From Nelumbo lutea (Eukaryota; Streptophyta; Magnoliopsida; Proteales; Nelumbonaceae): DNA of 64,000 bases. The stretch covers positions 56,291,655 through 56,355,654 of the forward strand of contig JAKGHH010000005.1 of assembly GCA_022828595.1 (NCBI GenBank). The letters run 5' to 3'. Of the stretch, positions 57,100-64,000 are shown piece by piece. A program made the position numbers and the translations under genes. The notes under the pieces were generated by a model, which searched no databases, was not told where the DNA came from, and saw only the letters and a list, made by a program, of their open reading frames with translations. Each line of letters opens with the position of its first letter. Position 1 is the first letter of the stretch.

Positions 57100-58558
57100 A
57101 CAGCATGTCCATGGATGCCTTGGGTTAATCAAAAAAGGACAAAACGTATTCTATATTTCCATTAACCCGTCTATTTGCACAAACGTCCCTCCTTGTGCTT
57201 TTGTAAGTTGAGTAACCGACCGAATCAGACTATGAACCTAGCCACACTAGTCAGCCTGCCTTTGGCATCCTTACAGCCTTCAAAGTTAAAAAAGCAATCC
57301 ATTACATCTACCTAGCTTGATTTATATATTAATTTATTAACAAGAGCATGTTTATATATACATATATATATATACATATGAATATAACAGCATTTGTAAA
57401 TATATTTGTATTTGTAATCTTTCCAAACGGAAACTACCAAATATGATGACAGATATCCTCAATTCCATTGGTGCCAGCATCTTCCGTAACTTGAGTCTCT
57501 TCGAAGAATATGCGTCTGTACTCTATAGAGCATTGAAGACCATCTTCCCTACCATCATTTTTGATAATTTCATCCCAATTCCCAATAGGCTGAGCCAACA
57601 TGCAGTAGGGAATAAGGATTGAAGCCATCACCATGTATTGGACGGTGGCATAAAACGCAAAGCCAACCCCAAAAGCTTAGGAGGTTTGGTTTGATAGAAA
57701 AATTAGAGGGAAAACAGAAAATAGAGACATTTACACATGACCAGTGAGATCTGGAAAACGGATGAAGATGGTGGCAGGGAACCAAATTCTTCTGACGCTT
57801 TGTTCAGAAAGGAGACAAATAAAAAAAGAGATCCATTGCATAAAGCCCGTAGGGCCGTGTCATAAATTGGCATGTACCATTGCATATAGAATCTGGATGG
57901 AATCTTTACTCTGCCAAGTGCTAAATGAAACAATGCCTAGGTATGCTCACGAGAAACACTTGTACATCATACCTTGCAAAGGGCGTCGTCTGAACTGAGA
58001 AGATAAAGAGTCCAGTAGCTACTCTCTGGAAATGCAAAGTAGAGAAAGCCAGCCAGATAATGAGCGCAAGCAAAACACAGCAGATGTACAATATCAACAA
58101 TGCCATTTGAATCATGACAATAATAAATTGAAGACAAAATAGGTACAAGACATCCTACAATAAAAGCCACATCAGAGAAATTACTAAACACTGTGAAGAG
58201 GGCCTACAATCAAATGTTCAGAATTAATTCAACATTAGCACTTTATATTTTTTATGTATGGAACACCAAATCAGAAGATTGGAGGGTCTCCAGTCCCAAC
58301 AAACCAGTCGACGGTTTTGGCACCCAGCCACCCATCACATTGTGTTCTCCCGCATGAGATCGCACAACTAATTACCTACTTTTCTGCTCTGCCAACCCCA
58401 AACCAAAACACGAGCATCACAAGCTTATTTTCCACAGGTAACAATCTTCTCACATCATTCTTCTTCCACATGGAGTTGCAGCAACAAACAGGGACTGAAT
58501 GGCAGCTCTGTTTTAAGACTTCGACCCACAGAATAAAGTCAGCCTGTAATGCAAATAA
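57100..58558. other. Region downstream of the 58559 exon, unassigned
   Basis: Several minus-strand frames between 57430 and 58190 encode hydrophobic peptides, and acceptor- and donor-like sequences occur (for example TTTCCAG near 58025 and CAAG|GTATG near 57975), but the frames do not join consistently and T-rich sequence is hydrophobic in every frame. I do not call a gene. Confidence 0.35.
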
Positions 58559-58972
58559 TTAGTAAGAGGATTCTTGACCAGGACTATCTGCATGCATGTC
58601 CATGGAGGAATCATTGGAGAAAGGAGAATTTGAATCCCTGTTATGATGATGAGCAAAGCTGGCTTCGGCATTACGAGCTCCATTTCCAGGTGGTATGATG
58701 CTATTTGGATGATAACTTCCCTGGGCCAAATGATAATGTTGAAGGCTCCGGCGAACAGGACTTGAAAGAGCATTTGAGAAGACTGAGTTCTTAGATTGAT
58801 GTTCAGAGTTGATAGACCGAGGGGCCTGCCCAACCAGGGCCGGCCCAAATGATCCAGAAGAGACTTGGGCGCATGGTGGGTTCATGAAGTGCATCGTGGG
58901 TTGAGTGTGTTGATTTTGGAATGGCAACCTCGGGGACATTGGAGGCTCCTCTCCCCCATAATCAATTTCATT
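58559..58972 (-). CDS. Terminal coding exon of an unidentified Ser/Pro/His-rich plant protein
   Basis: After the acceptor TTTTGCAG at 58973 the minus strand reads NEIDYGGEEPPMSPRLPFQN, FSNALSSPVRRSLQHYHLAQ, NGARNAEASFAHHHNRDSNS and SSMDMHADSPGQESSY, stop (58559-58561): 137 residues of disordered, low-complexity but plainly protein-like sequence. I do not recognise the family. The upstream exons were not found between 58976 and the right edge, where transposons fill most of the space, so they lie beyond long introns, or outside the window. Together with OHP2 and the 28484 gene it shares the minus strand. Confidence 0.6.
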   Translation of the reverse strand, partial: NEIDYGGEEPPMSPRLPFQNQHTQPTMHFMNPPCAQVSSGSFGPALVGQAPRSINSEHQSKNSVFSNALSSPVRRSLQHYHLAQGSYHPNSIIPPGNGARNAEASFAHHHNRDSNSPFSNDSSMDMHADSPGQESSY

Positions 58973-58975
58973 CTG

Positions 58976-59334
58976 CAAAATGTACATTCTAATCAGAGTT
59001 AGCTCCAAAAATTGTTATAAAAGCGACCATATGCAAGGGAAAAAAACATTAATGCAATCACTATTTATTTATTCAATTCATGTATTAGCTTAGCTTGATC
59101 TAGTTTTGAATGGCGAGTGGATTGGCTCCCTGCCATCATGGCTTGTTGATTCCTTGAGGAAGGATAGAGATTGGTTCTTGTTTTCTGTTAGTGGGTTGGA
59201 TCGCCTTGCCCTTTGTTCTGGGGTTGGTCCATTGATTAGGGAACGGGGGTCTGTTTGTTTAGGATTGCATTTTTTGTTTGTCTGTTTGTCTCGGTGATTT
59301 GAGTCTTTTCTGGCTGTTCGATGTGTTATAGCCA
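58976..59334. other. Intron or intergenic sequence
   Basis: Left part should be intron of the 58559 gene. A plus-strand stretch 59106-59297 is open but not recognised. Confidence 0.4.
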
Positions 59335-59905
59335 ATGTTCAGAGAACCAGACCGGGCATAGAACCAGAGAAGGGAGAGGTTAACGGGTCAGATGTTCGAC
59401 CGGAGTCGAACTGTGATGACATGGCATATACATATATATACTATGGGTCATATAAATACTATATAATATATTTTATAACTTTAATGTACTTAAATATGGT
59501 GGATGGATGGTAAGCTTCTAATTTTTAAAACAAATGGCTAGGTTTCAAGCCTTTTAACTTGCATTTTCTTTAAAAATACGTGTATAATAATGTAATATGT
59601 ATAATAAGTAGTCATTAATTAGCACAAGTAAAGAGGTGGATTAGTGGTAATTAAGTAATCTATGAAAATAAGATGTCTTGAGTTCAAATCTTGTTAACAA
59701 CATTCTAAAATTTCACTTATGTATGGACCCCGGCAGTTTCATGAAACTGAGACCGATTCACTGGTTTTCCAGTTCAACCGGCCCGGTCGGTCGGTTTTCA
59801 ACAAGTTTTGAGCAAGTCCAGTTATTGGGGTATAACCAAACCGGTCAGAGCTCCAGTCGCAAATCGATTGGCCAATCCGGTCCGGTTTTCTATACACTAG
59901 TTGTA
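59335..59905. repeat. Degenerate repeat with CCGG-rich ends
   Basis: GAACCAGACCGGGC at the left and CAATCCGGTCCGGTTTTC at the right, in opposite orientation, resemble the ends of another AT-rich repeat class seen in degenerate form near 9540-9830 and 13360-13400. Not resolved further. Confidence 0.4.
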
Positions 59906-60544
59906 GTTTGTCTGCCTTTAAATGAAAATTTCTTCTATACTAGAAAAAAGTATTGTTATAATAAGACACTCTTTGTCAAATAGAGTATCATCATATTAGA
60001 ACAAAATCATTTTTTTATTTTGTTATGGATATTTAACAAGGGTCTAACAAGTGATGCAAAAACAAAGTAAAAAGACCAAGATCAAAACGATCAGTATGAA
60101 TGAAAAGCTCGAAGTACAATCTCAGCCATGAGTTTCAATTCCAGTTATTGTAAAATGGTAAAAATAAAAGCCTATAGAGGTTGAACCATGGTTTAAAATG
60201 TCCCTAATTTCCCTAATATGTTCACGACATATTTCCATTTCCATGTGTAGTGCGACATGAAATTTTACTAGAATCGACAAATTCACCAGTGAACACTACC
60301 AATACTGTGTGGAGTCCAAGAGATAGTATTATAACACAAGTTGGTGACAACAATGTAAATATGTGAAGTAACATTTTTTTTGATAGATATGTGAAGTAAC
60401 AATGTTATTGTCCGCCTAACTTACATGATTATCTATCACTTTGAGCTATCTCAATATTCATTTCAAACACGAAGTCAAAATATTAGTTTTTTGTGTGTAA
60501 TAGATTATTTGGTTGATCTATTGTTTATCAATAACAAGTAACTT
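59906..60544. other. Non-coding stretch
   Basis: No gene or repeat structure recognised. Confidence 0.4.
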
Positions 60545-60985
60545 TCATTAATCATTAAGAAATTTAAGTATAACAGGGGAGATAAACTATCTTAACTCCC
60601 CCCAAAGAGGCTGGGGCCCAAAAAAAAAAAAAAAACAAAAAAGATTAAATTAAAAATGAGCCCAAAACAAAGAATCCCTAAGCACCCTTTGCTTGGCTAA
60701 TCCATCTACAAATGAGTTAGCAGATCTCTTCACCCAGTTGTACTTTTTCCTTTCATTGTTGTAACTCCACATTCCAGCCTTGTCCTCTTCTAACCAACCT
60801 ACTACCACCTTGAATCACCTTCAATTACAAGCCTCCTTATGTTCATTTCTTTTGCTCTTTGGATTCCTTCCAATGCCATAGAAATCTCAGACCTGAGATT
60901 TGGTTGATCTATTACAACCATTTACATTTTCTATGAGTTAAAATTTTTCTTTAAGTCATTCTATCATGAAGCTCTGAATCTTAAG
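60545..60985 (-). mobile_element. LINE 3' fragment (RNase H)
   Basis: On the minus strand IQRAKEMNIRRLVIEGDS, then shifted frames with VGWLEEDKAG-like sequence, W.KRSANSFVDGLAKQ and LGILCFGLIFN, match the RNase H C terminus of LINE A (EGDSKVVVGW, RPANVMADSLAKQG, ICFGLICNL). Strongly decayed. Confidence 0.7.
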
Positions 60986-61141
60986 GTTTACATGGGCCGC
61001 TTTAAAACGCATTCTTTTGTCTATAACCTTGGTTTCTTAGCATTGTTTAATGATTTGGAACAAGAAAATAATTTAAAAAGGTATGCCTATGCTTCTTTTA
61101 TCATTTCATAAAATATCATTCTATATTTTGCATATTTTACA

Positions 61142-61531
61142 ATGTTTCCCCTTGGGGGGCTATTCAAGCATCCAACAGACCTTCGAAGGGATCAACCAGC
61201 ATTGTTTTTCAGGAATGAAGAAGCAAGTGCAAAATCCATGGCCAAATGCTCAATGTGCCAACAATACAAGGCCAGCACCCAAGCCTTAACAGGCCTACTT
61301 CAACCTCTTCCAATTTCCAATCAAGCGAGGGAAGATATCACTATGGACTTCATCACCAACCTACCCAATTCAGCCGATAAGACGGTTATTATGGTAATTG
61401 TTGATCACCGCACCAAGCATGCACATTTTGCGGCCGTCTCTCACCCATACACAGAAGTACTAGTGGCAAAAGTTTATTGTTCAGGAGATGACCCAGTTAC
61501 ATGGAACTCCTTCCTCCATTATTACCGATAG
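61142..61531 (+). pseudogene. Gypsy integrase core fragment
   Basis: The frame holds CSMCQQYKAS, EDITMDFITNLPNSADKTVI and VDHRTKHAHFAAVSHPYTEV. It stops at 61530 just after the first catalytic Asp region; the second Asp and Glu regions follow only in broken frames. Confidence 0.85.
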
Positions 61532-62570
61532 GGACACGGCCTTAAAATTTTGTGTCTAGACCAAATACTTCAAGGTGCAAGGCACCAAGCTCGGGCACTC
61601 GACCAGCTATCACCTATAGAGAGATGGATAGTCCGAGGTGGTGAACAGGTGCTTGGAATCATATCTTCGATGTTTCACAGGTGAAAGGCCCAAAAATGGG
61701 CTCACTAGCTATAATTCCACTCACCACATCTCAACAAGGACTACCCATGCAAGGCTTTATACAGGCGCAACTCACCAGCCCTGATTCGATATGAATCAGG
61801 CTCCACAACAGTTGCAGAAGTGAAAGAAAGGCTAATCAACTGAGATTAGGTACTAAAATCACTCAAGGAGCACTTGAGTTGGGCCCAACAACAAATGAAG
61901 GCCCATTATAACTGTAGGCATAGGCAAGTCACTTACCAAGTTGGAGACATGGTCTACCTCAAGCTACAACCCTACAAGCAGCTTTCAGTGGCCCACCGCA
62001 AATGGCCCAAGTTTGCTCCTACATTTTTTGGCCCATTTCCAGAACATTGAGTGTATCAGGCCTATGGCCTATCACACCACCCTACCTTTCTCGGCCAAGT
62101 TACACCCCATTTCCCATGTATCTCTATTGAAATGATGCATTAGGATAACACTCATGTTGTCTCAAACTTAATCGGAGTTCACTAATGAAGGGGTACTCCA
62201 ACTAGAGCCCCTACAGGTCTTGGACTACCGCTAGGTCAAGACCAGGAAGAAGGTGATCAAGGAGATACTCGTTGCCTGGAAAAATCTACCACCGGAAGAT
62301 GCTACTTGGGAAGTTCATTCATCCTTTGTGACCCAATACCCATCCTTCAACCTTGAGGATAAGGTTGTTTTCAATGGGGCACAAACTGATAAGGCCCAAG
62401 CCCATAGCACAGTTGGAAGGCAAGAGCCCATATACAACTCATTCCCAGGACTATGGCTTGGGTATACCATCCAGCAACTCCTTAGGCGCAGTACATCCCC
62501 CACAAAATATCTATACACAAGAAAGCCACATCAGCCAACTCTTCTAGAAGCACACCCTACTGCATGATCT
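61142..62570 (+). mobile_element. Ty3/gypsy 3' fragment (integrase and chromodomain)
   Basis: The plus strand has CSMCQQYKAS (end of the H2C2 zinc finger), LLQPLPI, EDITMDFITNLP and VIMVIVDHRTKHAHFAAV (integrase core), later KVQGTKL and LEHLSWAQQQMKAHYNCR, QVGDMVYLKLQPYKQ, and KVIKEILVAWKNLPPEDATW plus YPSFNLEDKVVFNG (chromodomain-like end). This is the gypsy order. Stops and shifts break it, and protease, reverse transcriptase and gag are absent. An LTR remnant may follow to about 62870, but no partner LTR was found. Confidence 0.87.
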
Positions 62571-63849
62571 TGTACTGATGGCTATATAGCACTTTTATCA
62601 AGAAAGGAGCATGAGAATTAGGTCATTCATTCCACTTATTCCTTCCCCTCCCCTCTCATTCCATTTCAGAAGGTAGGATCTCCCTCAAAGAGGTCCCTGA
62701 GGTGAGCAGTAACTCACCACAACGTCAGTTAAATAACAGATATCAACCATAGGAATAAGCTCTTCGCTCATAAAAGAGAACTGTAGCCAACCTTCCAAAG
62801 CCAACAGCTTTCAGTTTGTTTCTTTAAAATAAATCCTTCTCCACAATGTTGCATCATGCATACCAGGTCAGTTTCATGGCCGAATGTGTATGGATCACCT
62901 CAGCTCCTCGTATTTTTTCAGCCATTTAACAGGAGGATTTTGAAGCCACTTGAGGTGGTGTATGACCTTACAACAAAGTCTCCTCACCAATTTTCACTCG
63001 GGGCTTCTCCATCCCCTGCACGCATACACACACACACCACTCTGCAAAAATCACAAGTGCAGGTTTGGGTTTGCTCATGAACGGGATCCACTCTAGTATA
63101 ATGAATTTACATGCCCCGCACAACAAAGCAGGAGAAACTCTCACAGAAACAAAACCTACAATTTTTAGATTAACCAACGATAGCTATTATTTTGTCTTTG
63201 GGGTGATTCCTCTTCCTTTTGCCTATTTTGATATATTATTCACACCATTTATTGAAAAATGTTAAAGGACCCGTTAGAATCTTCAGAAACAAAAAATAGA
63301 TGGAACAACCAATCAAAAACAAGTTAGATCCAGTAACTTACCACATGTCATACAACTAATGCAAGCTATTCAATTACAAGAGTCCCATGATGAAGCATTC
63401 TAACTCAATTTGATATTAGTTCTCTACAAGGCCCTTGGCTCCTAAAACATTTATATGTGCTTCCAAAAAAAATCCTTAGTTCTCCATTGTAAGTGCCAGA
63501 TAATTGCAAATCCCATGGTCCATAGGTAATATCATGACACCATCTCCATAAAAGTCAGAACTAAACTTAGAGCATCCTTCTGCTAAAAAATAGGCAAGGG
63601 AAAACCACACTAAAAGTGCCTTATGAGCAAGTAAAATCCTCCAAAATATAACATGTTCTGTACTCTTTAAAATAGAAATGTCATAAGAGTCCCATGGTAT
63701 GTTCTTAACACCATAGTGATGCCTAGGCGAGCACGTAGGCAACAAGGCGCCCTTGGAGGCTTGCCTCACTTAATCACCAAGCAGTTCTGTACACTGTGTT
63801 ATAAAATAATTTTATATTCTTAATAAAATAGGCATTATTAAACTTTGAG
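62571..63849. other. Non-coding stretch with possible LTR remnant
   Basis: 62600-62880 contains CATAAAAGAGAACTGTAG and could be the decayed 3' LTR of the gypsy fragment. A (CA)n tract lies near 63025-63040, and an AAGGCG-family fragment at 63720-63770. No gene. Confidence 0.4.
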
Positions 63850-64000
63850 GTGCTGCCTGGACTAAAGGTGGACCTAGAGAAAAGCCTACTGATAGGAGTT
63901 GGGAACACATAAGTAGGGAGGAAATGGAACAATTTGCAGGGGTGTTGGAATGCAAAGTAGAGAGCTTCCTTTTATGCATCTAGGGCTATCAGTGGGATCG
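63850..64000 (+). mobile_element. LINE reverse-transcriptase fragment at right edge
   Basis: The plus strand reads LPGLKVDLEKSLLIGVGN, then after a shift SREEMEQFAGVLECKVESF and a decayed YLGLP block. This is the stretch just after the catalytic site of plant LINEs (SGLKVNLEKS-x-x-x-x-V, LGCKVGS-x-P-x-x-YLGLPLG), compare LINE A (SNLKVNFEKSCVVGVNLNRE). It continues beyond the window. Confidence 0.78.

Noticed and set aside
57434..58191. Minus-strand hydrophobic open frames suggesting a multi-pass membrane protein with introns
   Set aside because: Different frames are equally hydrophobic because the strand is T-rich, and the candidate exons do not join in a consistent phase.

Overview
This is a stretch of nuclear DNA from a flowering plant. 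Four plant-type genes or gene pieces, all on the minus strand, sit in AT-rich DNA packed with retrotransposons, MITEs, microsatellites and remnants of old insertions. The genes have GT-AG introns, one of them 4.6 kb long. Nothing prokaryotic was seen, and no tRNA, rRNA or CRISPR was recognised. The species cannot be fixed from the sequence; long repeat-filled introns and many L1-type LINEs suggest a woody or large-genome angiosperm.

Genes: (1) 1-1106 is the 5' part of a plant-specific conserved gene of the 'TRF-like' type. It runs off the left edge and carries an in-frame TAA inside a conserved block. (2) 3411-8614 is OHP2, the one-helix light-harvesting-like protein of the chloroplast. It has two exons and appears intact. 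(3) 28484-about 30700 is an uncharacterised conserved plant protein with a 5'-UTR exon, a 1.3-kb leader intron and one long coding exon; its expected last exon was not found. (4) 58559-58972 is a convincing terminal coding exon of an unidentified Ser/Pro/His-rich protein.

Mobile DNA, left to right: a SINE-like element, hAT-like and foldback elements (1.4-12 kb); an RTE-type LINE fragment split by a microsatellite, and a Tourist-like MITE with a second element nested in it (15.7-16.6 kb); LINE A, minus strand, 18.1-26.5 kb, interrupted by a complete but dead Ty1/copia element (19904-24705, TSD GTTCC); a LINE tail (26.6-27.0 kb); a retroposon with a perfect 15-bp target duplication (32.0-32.6 kb); LINE B, minus, 32.8-36.8 kb, carrying two hAT-like insertions with perfect 8-bp duplications; LINE C, minus, 37.4-41.1 kb, and a related LINE D, plus, 41.7-46.3 kb, head to head; a probable 2.6-kb Helitron (51030-53672) containing a MULE-like MITE; a Ty3/gypsy 3' fragment (61.1-62.6 kb); and a LINE reverse-transcriptase fragment entering at the right edge.

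No new biological system was found. The main points of interest are the clear nesting order of insertions, loss of catalytic carboxylates by G-to-A changes in the copia element and LINE D, an internal deletion in LINE C that joins ORF1 to the reverse transcriptase, the premature stop in gene 1 that lies on a perfect splice-donor sequence, and the Helitron boundaries.
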